Source: Acidobacteriota bacterium
GTDB lineage: Bacteria; Acidobacteriota; Vicinamibacteria; Vicinamibacterales; Vicinamibacteraceae
Direction: 5' to 3'
Assembly: GCA_013695405.1 (NCBI GenBank)
Contig: JACDAO010000388.1
Location: forward strand, 1-6,264
DNA: 6,264 nucleotides
In this document: positions 1-6,009 of the stretch, one piece after another
Position numbering within the stretch: the stretch's first letter is position 1
How the letters are laid out: each line of letters starts with the position of its first letter
Made by a program: the position numbers and the translations under genes
Notes under the pieces: model-generated
Told to the model about the DNA's origin: nothing
The model's database searches: none
The model's input: the letters and a program-made list of their open reading frames with translations, nothing else

Positions 1-101
1 TGGTCGAGCGTGACGTCTGGCACAATGGCTGGACCTTCGTCGGCCTGTCCGCGCTGCTCGGCACCGAGTGGGCGCTGCGCCGACGATGGGGGTTGCGATG
101 A
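1..101 (+). CDS. C-terminal end of an unidentified membrane protein (5' partial)
   Basis: The frame starting at base 3 is open to a TGA at 99-101 and encodes 32 residues, beginning VERDVWHNGW and ending ALRRRWGLR. A single hydrophobic segment (about GWTFVGLSALLGTEW) is followed by an Arg-rich cytoplasmic tail, which is what the last transmembrane helix of an inner-membrane protein looks like. Endings of this kind are familiar from large BatA/von Willebrand-type or glutamine-amidotransferase-like membrane proteins that sit in MoxR/DUF58 clusters, but 32 residues cannot prove that identity. The stop overlaps the start of the next gene (ATGA, 98-101), so the two are probably co-transcribed and translationally coupled. 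The coding call is firm; the family suggestion is inference. Confidence 0.75.
   Translation, partial: VERDVWHNGWTFVGLSALLGTEWALRRRWGLR
88..92 (+). promoter_or_regulatory. Shine-Dalgarno-like GGGGG that fixes the start at 98
   Basis: A G-run lies five bases before the ATG at 98, the usual distance for ribosome binding. The upstream in-frame ATGs at 68 and 86 would add an untypical N-terminus before the signal peptide and would overlap the upstream gene more deeply. The ATGA overlap and this site together favour 98. Confidence 0.5.
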
Positions 102-1099
102 GCCGATGGCCGTGGGGTTCGCTTGCCGGGGCGCTGCTCGCGTGTGGGGCGCTGCCGCTGTACGGTCAGCCGGCGCCACCGCCGGTGCCGCCGCAGACCC
201 GCGTGCTGATCGTCTCGGGCGCCGCCGGCAGCGACGAGTACCAGCAGCGCCAGCGCACCTGGCGTGAATCGCTGGTCGACCTGCTGACCGCGCGGCTCGC
301 GGTCGCCGCCGCACGCATCGTCGTGCTCACCGAAGCGCCGGCCGAGGGGTATCAGACCGCGACCGCAGTCAACCTGCGGCAGGCGGTGGCGACGATTCGG
401 GCGTCGCAGGGCGCCGCCGACACGCTGCTGGTGGTGCTGCTCGGACACGGGACCTTCGACGGGGTCGACGCCAAGTTCAACCTGGTCGGGCCGGACCTGA
501 CCGCGCACGAGTGGCGCGACGCGCTCGCCAGCATGCCGGGACGCCTGGTGTTCGTGCAGACTGCGAGTGCCAGCTTCCCGTTCCTGGCGGCGCTGGCCGG
601 CCCGCAGCGGGTGGTCATCACCGCCACCGATTCGCCGCAGCAGAAGTACGACACGGTGTTCGCCGAGCACTTCATCGCGGCCTTCGCCGCCGATGCCGAC
701 GGGTCGGACCTGGACAGCGATGGCCGGATCTCGATCTGGGAAGCGTTCGCTTACGCTGCCGATGCCTCGAAGCGCTACTACCAGCAGCGCGGGCAACTGT
801 CGGTGGAACGCGCGCTGCTCGACGACTCGGGCGACGGCGTCGGCCGTGACGTCGTCACGCAGGGTAGCGACGGGCTGCTGGCGAGCCGGCTGTTCCTCGA
901 TCCGGACCCGGCGATCGCCTCCGGCGATCCCACCGTGACATTGCTGATAGGCCGGCGCAACATGCTCGAAACCGAGCTCGACGAGCTCAAGCGCAAGAAG
1001 AGCTTCATGCCCGAGGCCGATTACGGACGCGAACTCGAGCGGATCATCATCGACATCGCGCGGGTCTCGCGCGACGTCCGCCGCCGCACCCGAAGCTGA
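98..1099 (+). CDS. Exported caspase-fold (C13/C14-like) protein lacking the catalytic Cys, with an EF-hand loop
   Basis: The product has 333 residues. Residues 1-23 form a signal peptide: Arg3, a hydrophobic stretch, then LLAC with Cys16, which fits a lipobox; simple cleavage near LYGQ is the alternative. Residues 35-200 look like a caspase/legumain-type alpha/beta domain: a first strand (RVLIVSG), a strand ending in LLGHG with His117-Gly118 at the catalytic-His position, and the next strand VFVQTASAS (152-159), where families of this fold carry the nucleophilic Cys. Here that position is Ala156, and Cys16 is the only cysteine in the protein. Residues 204-215 (DLDSDGRISIWE) match a canonical 12-residue EF-hand calcium loop, followed by EAFAYA. 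A second acidic DDSGDG stretch is at 242-247. The C-terminus (about 285-333) is a charged, probably coiled-coil helix. It is likely a non-proteolytic structural or sensing protein outside the cytoplasm, coupled to the upstream membrane protein. Fold assignment is by motif only. Confidence 0.8.
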   Translation: MSRWPWGSLAGALLACGALPLYGQPAPPPVPPQTRVLIVSGAAGSDEYQQRQRTWRESLVDLLTARLAVAAARIVVLTEAPAEGYQTATAVNLRQAVATIRASQGAADTLLVVLLGHGTFDGVDAKFNLVGPDLTAHEWRDALASMPGRLVFVQTASASFPFLAALAGPQRVVITATDSPQQKYDTVFAEHFIAAFAADADGSDLDSDGRISIWEAFAYAADASKRYYQQRGQLSVERALLDDSGDGVGRDVVTQGSDGLLASRLFLDPDPAIASGDPTVTLLIGRRNMLETELDELKRKKSFMPEADYGRELERIIIDIARVSRDVRRRTRS

Positions 1100-1108
1100 C
1101 CGGTCAGC
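1095..1108. repeat. 14-bp perfect palindrome containing both convergent stop codons
   Basis: GCTGACCGGTCAGC equals its own reverse complement. The TGA at 1097-1099 ends the caspase-like gene on the + strand, and the mirror TCA at 1104-1106 is the stop of the rhomboid gene on the - strand. As RNA it could fold on either strand into a 5-bp stem with a CCGG loop. There is no T-tract, so a classical intrinsic terminator is not supported. It is the only spacer between the two genes. Confidence 0.6.
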
Positions 1109-1769
1109 GCGCGACGTGATCCCACCACTCGGCGCGCATGCGCTCCGGGCGCCTGAACAGCAGCACCAGCGCCGCGCCGGCGATGAAGCCTCCGGCATGC
1201 GCGAAGAAGGCGATGCCGCCCATGTCCTGTGGCCGCACCGCGGCCAGCGTACCGAGCCCGCTCAGCAACTGCGTGGCGAACCACAGGCCGAGCAGCAGCA
1301 CGGCCGGCACCTCGATGAAGGTGATGAACACGAAGGTCAGCACGCGCGAGTGTGGAAACAGCACCAGATAGGCGCCGAGCACGCCGGCAATCGCGCCGCT
1401 GGCGCCGACCATCGGCACCTGCGAGCCGGCGGCGAACAGCGTTTGCAGGAGCGCCGCCGCCAGGCCGCACAGCACGTAGAACACGACGTACCGGCCGTGG
1501 CCCATGCGGTCCTCGACGTTGTCGCCGAAGATCCACAGGAACAGCAGGTTGCTGAACAAGTGCCCGAAGCCGGCGTGGACGAACATCGACGTCAGGACCG
1601 CGGTCACGTTGAAGTCCAGCGGAGTCACGCCCCAGGTCCTGATGAAGGCTTCGAACGGCGCGCTGCCGACTGGTGGCATCAGCAGGAACACCAGCACGTT
1701 GATGATCAGGAAGGTGATCGTGACCACCGGGGTAGTCCGCGAAGGAATCACGTCACGGATCGGGATCAC
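1104..1769 (-). CDS. Rhomboid family intramembrane serine protease
   Basis: This 221-residue integral membrane protease cleaves transmembrane substrates within the lipid bilayer. The residues needed are visible: the GASG motif with nucleophile Ser124 (122-125), catalytic His191 in the HAGGFIAG motif of the last core helix, and His70 and Asn74 (HLFSN), the oxyanion-hole pair of helix 2. Six hydrophobic segments can be traced, at about 15-32, 58-82, 93-113, 120-139, 143-167 and 184-204, matching the six-helix bacterial core. No extra soluble domain is present. I chose the GTG at 1767-1769 because the protein then begins V/M-IPIRDVIPSRTTP, a common rhomboid N-terminus; frame extension upstream would run into the repeat DNA. 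It is convergent with the caspase-like gene (4-bp gap) and divergent from the zinc-ribbon gene. Substrates cannot be inferred. Confidence 0.93.
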   Translation of the reverse strand: MIPIRDVIPSRTTPVVTITFLIINVLVFLLMPPVGSAPFEAFIRTWGVTPLDFNVTAVLTSMFVHAGFGHLFSNLLFLWIFGDNVEDRMGHGRYVVFYVLCGLAAALLQTLFAAGSQVPMVGASGAIAGVLGAYLVLFPHSRVLTFVFITFIEVPAVLLLGLWFATQLLSGLGTLAAVRPQDMGGIAFFAHAGGFIAGAALVLLFRRPERMRAEWWDHVAR

Positions 1770-1775
1770 GCCTTC

Positions 1776-1781
1776 ATTGTA
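1776..1781 (-). promoter_or_regulatory. Possible -10 box (TACAAT) of the rhomboid gene
   Basis: On the minus strand TACAAT (5 of 6 matches to TATAAT) ends six bases before the GTG start, so transcription would begin at or next to the start codon, giving a leaderless mRNA. A GAAGG lies only one base from the GTG, too close to work as an ordinary ribosome-binding site, which agrees with a leaderless start. No convincing -35 box is visible 16-18 bases further upstream, so this remains tentative. Confidence 0.35.
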
Positions 1782-1802
1782 TGCTCGCCAATTGTGCCGA
1801 TT

Positions 1803-1878
1803 CCTGAGACGAAGCCATCGTAGCCGTCGGACTTGTGAGTCCTGAGTCGAGGCAGTCGTAGCGGTCGGACTTGTCCGA
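1803..1878. repeat. Two tandem copies of a 38-bp repeat
   Basis: Copy 1 is 1803-1840 and copy 2 is 1841-1878, with an exact 38-base offset. Both begin CCTGAG and share the core GTCGGACTTGT. Over the first 34 positions 29 are identical; the last four diverge. The array lies in the divergent intergenic region between the rhomboid gene and the zinc-ribbon gene. There is no spacer between copies and there are only two, so it is not a CRISPR. It looks like a local duplication of part of a dispersed palindromic element. Confidence 0.75.
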
Positions 1879-1914
1879 CCGGGAGGCGGACCGCCGGACA
1901 AGTCCGGCGGCTAC
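1858..1914. repeat. REP/BIME-like pair of hairpins in a larger inverted repeat
   Basis: Two perfect short palindromes lie side by side: 1863-1880 (8-bp arms GGTCGGAC/GTCCGACC, two-base centre TT) and 1891-1910 (9-bp arms CCGCCGGAC/GTCCGGCGG, centre AA). They are imperfect mirror copies of each other: the arms 1858-1880 and 1892-1914 pair with four mismatches in 23 and are bounded by GTAGC and GCTAC. This head-to-head architecture is that of bacterial REP/BIME elements. The second arm ends 15 bp before the start codon of the zinc-ribbon gene, so it could affect that gene's transcription or message structure. Function and genome-wide copy number are unknown from this window. Confidence 0.75.
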
Positions 1915-1921
1915 ATTTTCT

Positions 1922-1925
1922 GAGG
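1922..1925 (+). promoter_or_regulatory. Ribosome-binding site GAGG of the zinc-ribbon gene
   Basis: GAGG lies four bases before the ATG at 1930, just outside the hairpin repeat. It supports this start, which places the first zinc cysteine at residue 3. Confidence 0.55.
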
Positions 1926-1929
1926 CGAC

Positions 1930-2223
1930 ATGATCTGCGCACAGTGCGGAACCGACATCGCCGACAAGGCGCTGATCTGCTTCAGGTGCGGCAACGCCAC
2001 CTTCCAGGCCAGGCGCGCCCCGGCGGCACCCCCGGCCCGGGGTCGGCAGCTGATCCTCGTGGTTGCGCTGGTCATCCTGATTCTCGCCGCACTGTTCATG
2101 GGCCAGGTGCAGACCGGCACGGTGCCCGACTGGGTCCGCTACACGGTGATCAGCCTGGCGGCCGTGGTGCTGGCGTGGCGGGTGCTGGTGCACCGGCGTC
2201 GCGGCGGACGGATCCGGCCGTGA
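1930..2223 (+). CDS. Small zinc-ribbon protein with two transmembrane helices
   Basis: The product has 97 residues. Residues 3-20 hold two CxxC knuckles (Cys3/Cys6 and Cys17/Cys20, ten residues apart) and each is followed by Gly, the usual form of a small zinc ribbon at the very N-terminus. A basic, Ala/Pro-rich linker (about 24-40) leads to two hydrophobic helices, at about 41-58 and 69-87, joined by a short loop ([10 protein letters not shown]), and a strongly basic end (RRRGGRIRP). The ribbon and the basic tail are probably both cytoplasmic, with a hairpin membrane anchor. Such domains commonly bind protein or nucleic acid, but no specific function can be named. The stop overlaps the next start (GTGA, 2220-2223), so the two are likely one operon. 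It is preceded by the REP-like hairpins. Confidence 0.85.
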   Translation: MICAQCGTDIADKALICFRCGNATFQARRAPAAPPARGRQLILVVALVILILAALFMGQVQTGTVPDWVRYTVISLAAVVLAWRVLVHRRRGGRIRP

Positions 2224-2530
2224 CCGCGACCGGCGCACGTCGTCTCGCCTACCTGCTCTGCCTGTGCGCGGCCGTGCTGGTCTGGAGCGGCATCTTCGGG
2301 CTGCTGGTGAGCCGCGGCGAGAAGCAGTACCTGCTCGATCAGGCGCGCGCCGAACTGGGGCGCGGTCCGACGGCCTCGCTCCGGCAGCGGATGGGGGACA
2401 CGGTCCACGACGGGGTGCGCCAGGCAACGCGCTGGGCGGTAGTGGTGCTGGTGCTGGCGGGCGGCGCGGTGTGGCTGGTCAGCCGGTCGCGCGAGGCGCT
2501 GCCGCCTGACGACGACATGCTGATCGACGA

Positions 2531-2534
<4 letters not shown>
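2220..2534 (+). CDS. Small two-helix membrane protein, function unknown
   Basis: The product has 104 residues and I do not recognise a family. A GTG start at 2220-2222 overlaps the stop of the zinc-ribbon gene in GTGA, the standard sign of translational coupling; the frame is open further upstream only as a shadow of that gene. There are hydrophobic helices at about 10-30 (with Cys14 and Cys16) and 73-88. Between them is a charged, probably helical segment of about 40 residues ([16 protein letters not shown] onwards, to [12 protein letters not shown]), and the protein ends in an acidic tail ([10 protein letters not shown]). The segment between the helices would lie on one side of the membrane and both termini on the other. 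It ends inside a CTAG shared with the convergent citrate synthase stop. Coding is supported by the overlap, the clear hydrophobic pattern and the precise junction. Confidence 0.75.
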
Positions 2535-3817
<1,283 letters not shown>

Positions 3818-3841
3818 CGCGTCGCATCAGGGGCGGGGCGC

Positions 3842-4033
3842 CTAGTCGTCGTGGTCCCCGGGATCGTCCGGATCAGTGTCGGGCGGCTCGGTGTCCGTCG
3901 GACCGTCGACGCGGTAGTCGCCGTCCAGCCAGTGACCGAGGTCCAGCAACCGGCAGCGCTCGCTGCAGAACGGTTGCCAGTCGGGGTGCACCGGCCGTAC
4001 GCGACAGTATACACAGAGGCTCACTCCCGGCAC
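3842..4033 (-). CDS. yacG: YacG-type zinc-binding protein (DNA gyrase inhibitor family)
   Basis: The product has 63 residues, the normal YacG size. Four cysteines form the zinc site: Cys7 and Cys10 (CVYC), then Cys23 and Cys27 in WQPFCSERCRLLDLGHW, which is the family hallmark. In E. coli, YacG binds the C-terminal part of GyrB and blocks gyrase from binding DNA; a homologous role here is inference. Residues 43-63 are extremely acidic (10 Asp/Glu among the last 21, with prolines and no basic residue except His), a disordered tail that could imitate DNA. The start is a GTG at 4031-4033, with AGGA eight bases upstream; the alternative GTG at codon 4 has worse spacing. It precedes gltA by 24 bases on the same strand. 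In proteobacteria yacG usually neighbours coaE, so this context is different. Confidence 0.88.
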   Translation of the reverse strand: MPGVSLCVYCRVRPVHPDWQPFCSERCRLLDLGHWLDGDYRVDGPTDTEPPDTDPDDPGDHDD

Positions 4034-4041
4034 GGCGCCGA

Positions 4042-4045
4042 TCCT
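4042..4045 (-). promoter_or_regulatory. Ribosome-binding site AGGA of yacG
   Basis: On the minus strand AGGA lies eight bases before the GTG at 4033 and supports that start over the later in-frame GTG at codon 4. Confidence 0.5.
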
Positions 4046-4051
4046 ATCAGT

Positions 4052-4068
4052 GCCGCGCCGGGCGCGGC
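4052..4068. repeat. GC-rich hairpin between the phoU remnant and yacG
   Basis: Arms GCCGCGC (4052-4058) and GCGCGGC (4062-4068) pair perfectly across a three-base loop. It sits 18 bases upstream of yacG and downstream of the ppx/phoU-remnant reading frames, where a terminator would be useful, but no T-run follows on the minus strand. In DNA this GC-rich such a short palindrome may also arise by chance. Confidence 0.35.
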
Positions 4069-4102
4069 GCCGACGTCAGGCGCGACTGCCCGGAGCAGCG
4101 TC

Positions 4103-4345
4103 TCACCGCAGGGTGTCGCTGCTGCCGGGGTGCCGGACGTCGCGTGCCGAGACCATGACGATGACGTCCTCGGCGACGTTGGTGGCGTGATCGGCAATCC
4201 GCTCGAGGTGACGTGAGATGAGGATCAGATCGAGCGCCGGCGCTATGATCGCGGAGTCGCGCTGCATGTGCGGGATCAGGTCGGCCGAGACCTGCGCCCT
4301 CAGTGCATCGACCGCACGTCGGTGTGCAGCACGAGGTCGCGCGTG
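4103..4345 (-). pseudogene. phoU: Truncated, frameshifted phoU remnant (C-terminal third only)
   Basis: One minus-strand frame, ending at the TGA 4103-4105, encodes VDALRAQVSADLIPHM, then ALDLILISRHLERIADHATN and VAEDVIVMVSARDVRH. This is the diagnostic C-terminal helix of PhoU, the regulator that links the Pst phosphate transporter to the PhoR/PhoB system. Normal PhoU is about 215-230 residues in two similar halves; only about 80 are left. No ATG, GTG or TTG opens the frame before an internal ATG at 4265-4267, which would give 54 residues. Just upstream, another frame encodes RDLVLHTDV, which reads as the natural continuation of PhoU into VDAL if one base were restored near the GG at 4312-4313 (minus strand), so a one-base deletion is likely. 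The ppx stop (4346-4348) lies directly upstream, so the first two thirds of phoU are missing. A sequencing or assembly error is the alternative. Confidence 0.75.
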
Positions 4346-5989
4346 TCACGCTCGTTTCGCGGCGCGGGCCCGGGCTCGTGCACGGCTGTGCGTGGCGGGT
4401 CGCTTACGTGACCGAGGCAGCGCTGGCGTGGCTGCGGCACCCTCGTCGGCGGGGACGACGGCGGGCACGGTCTCGAAACGGACCGGTTTGCCGAGCCACT
4501 TCTCGAGCGGCGCGACGTGCCGCTGCGCCGCCCACAGTTCCAGTTCGGCGTCCCCGCTCAGCTCGAGGCGGAGGAGGTAGTCGGGACCGCGGTCCTCGAG
4601 CGAGACGTCGCGCACCAGCTGCGAATGGCTGCGGTCCAGGCCCTCGGCCAGGCTGACGCACGCCGACAGCACCTGCACCGTGCGGCGCAGTTCCGACCGC
4701 AGGTCGGCGTACGCCTCGTGGCTCTTCTTGGGCGTGCCGGTGCGATGGTACCGAGCGACTTGCGCGACCACCTCGATCTCATCGGGCGCCATGCCGCGCA
4801 GGCCGCCGTGCTGCACCAGGTAGTACGAGTGCTTGTGGTGCGACTTGTGGCTGATGTGCATGCCGATGTCGTGCAGCAGCGCGCCGAAGTCCAGCCACTC
4901 GCGCTCGCGTGCGCCGAGGCCGTGTACCGATCCCGTCAGGTCGAACAGCCGCAGCGCCAGCGTCGCGACGTGGGCCGCGTGTGGCGTCCAGTAGTGCAGC
5001 CGATCGCCCAGTTCCATCACGCTGCGGCGCCGGACGTCCGGGTAGCGGTCGATGGTCGCGATCTGGTGCTGGTTGCGGCGGATGTAGTCGAGGATCAGGC
5101 CCTCGCGCAGCGCGAAGTCGCTCAGCGTGATTTCGGTGGCGCCGAGCGCGCGCAGGATGGTGTCGATCAGCAGGATGCCGGCAGGGGCCAGGTCGGCGCG
5201 CTTGGGGTCCATCCCCTCGATTTGCAGCCGCTCCTGCTGGTCCAGGCCGAGCAACGCCTTGCGCAGCTTGTGCACGGCCCGCGCCGGCACCACCAGGTTG
5301 CTGATGTCGCCGACGCTCTTGCCCTGGACCTGCAGCGCCAGCGCGCCGAGGCTGACGATGGTGCCCGAGGTGCCGATCACCCGGACGAAGCCGCGGCGGG
5401 CGATCGAGGCGATGTACTCGCCGATCTCGCGCTCCACGTGCTTGACCAGCCGTCGCTCGTCGCGCGGCGTCGGCGGGTCACTTCGCATGAAGCGCTCGGT
5501 CAGGCGGATGACGCCGATCTTGAAGCTGCGCGCCAGATCCGGCTCGGCGGCGGCGCCGAGCGTGATCTCGACACTGCCGCCGCCGATGTCGACGACCACG
5601 GTCGGGCCGGTGAACTCGGTGTTGTAGCCCGCCGCCAGGTGAATCAGCCGGGCCTCTTCGGGGCCGGCGATGACCCGGGCGCGGATGCCGGTCTGCGCCT
5701 CGACGGCGTCGAGGAAGTCGCCGCCGTTCTCGGCCTCGCGGGTCGCGCTGGTCGCGGCTGCGACGATCTCGTCGACGCCGCGGGCCTCGGCCAGCCGGCG
5801 GAACTTGGACAGCGCCTGGAAGGTCGCCGACATCGCCGCCGGGGTCAGCGCCTTGCCATCCAGGCCACCCGCGCCGAGCCGCACCATCATCTTCTCGCGG
5901 TCGATCACCTCGAAGGATCGGTCGCTGCGCACCTGCACCACGACCATGTGCACCGAGTTGGTTCCGATGTCGATGGCAGCGATCCGCAT
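4346..5989 (-). CDS. ppx: Ppx/GppA phosphatase with C-terminal HD-type domain (exopolyphosphatase)
   Basis: The family removes terminal phosphate from polyphosphate or converts pppGpp to ppGpp, in the cytoplasm. The 547 residues contain the actin-like ASKHA core: AIDIGTNS (5-12) as phosphate loop 1, AGPEEARLIHLA (108-119) with the expected catalytic Glu in EEAR, VVVDIGGGSVEI (131-142) as phosphate loop 2, and VIGTSGT (204-210). Residues from about 320 form the HD-related helical domain, with LLHDIGMHIS (371-380; His373-Asp374), a histidine-rich stretch HKSHHKHSYYLVQH (381-394) and RYHR (413-416), as in long-form exopolyphosphatases. The last 22 residues (526-547) are a basic Arg/Ala/Lys tail with 10 Arg/Lys. 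Sequence cannot settle polyphosphate versus pppGpp preference, but the CHAD neighbour favours polyphosphate. The ATG at 5987-5989 has no clear ribosome-binding site. It is divergent from the CHAD gene with 20 bp between the start codons. Confidence 0.93.
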   Translation of the reverse strand: MRIAAIDIGTNSVHMVVVQVRSDRSFEVIDREKMMVRLGAGGLDGKALTPAAMSATFQALSKFRRLAEARGVDEIVAAATSATREAENGGDFLDAVEAQTGIRARVIAGPEEARLIHLAAGYNTEFTGPTVVVDIGGGSVEITLGAAAEPDLARSFKIGVIRLTERFMRSDPPTPRDERRLVKHVEREIGEYIASIARRGFVRVIGTSGTIVSLGALALQVQGKSVGDISNLVVPARAVHKLRKALLGLDQQERLQIEGMDPKRADLAPAGILLIDTILRALGATEITLSDFALREGLILDYIRRNQHQIATIDRYPDVRRRSVMELGDRLHYWTPHAAHVATLALRLFDLTGSVHGLGAREREWLDFGALLHDIGMHISHKSHHKHSYYLVQHGGLRGMAPDEIEVVAQVARYHRTGTPKKSHEAYADLRSELRRTVQVLSACVSLAEGLDRSHSQLVRDVSLEDRGPDYLLRLELSGDAELELWAAQRHVAPLEKWLGKPVRFETVPAVVPADEGAAATPALPRSRKRPATHSRARARARAAKRA

Positions 5990-6009
5990 GAATGCTAGAG
6001 TGGGGCCTC

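Noticed and set aside
68..97. Earlier ATG starts (68, 86) for the caspase-like gene
   Set aside because: They overlap the upstream gene and put a non-typical stretch before the signal peptide; ATG 98 has the ATGA overlap and a ribosome-binding site.
1116..1823. Open frames on the + strand opposite the rhomboid gene
   Set aside because: They mirror the rhomboid coding sequence; their His/Gln/Glu-rich or Arg-rich composition is an artefact of antisense reading.
1770..1901. N-terminal extension of the rhomboid protein by 44 residues
   Set aside because: The extension is encoded by the repeat/hairpin DNA, and the standard rhomboid N-terminus begins at the GTG at 1769.
1803..1910. CRISPR array
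   Set aside because: There are only two contiguous, imperfect copies with no spacers and no cas genes; the hairpins fit a REP-like element better.
1863..1910. Intrinsic terminators at the two hairpins
   Set aside because: The region lies between two start codons, no gene ends there, and neither hairpin is followed by a T-run.
1774..2427. 217-codon minus-strand frame opposite the small membrane genes
   Set aside because: It is Arg/Pro/Ala-rich, runs through the repeat, and is antisense to the coupled zinc-ribbon and membrane genes, which have clear hydrophobic helices.
4517..5998. 493-codon open frame on the + strand opposite ppx
   Set aside because: Antisense shadow of an intact Ppx/GppA gene, with biased composition (Ala, Val, Asp, Gln, Arg) and no motif.
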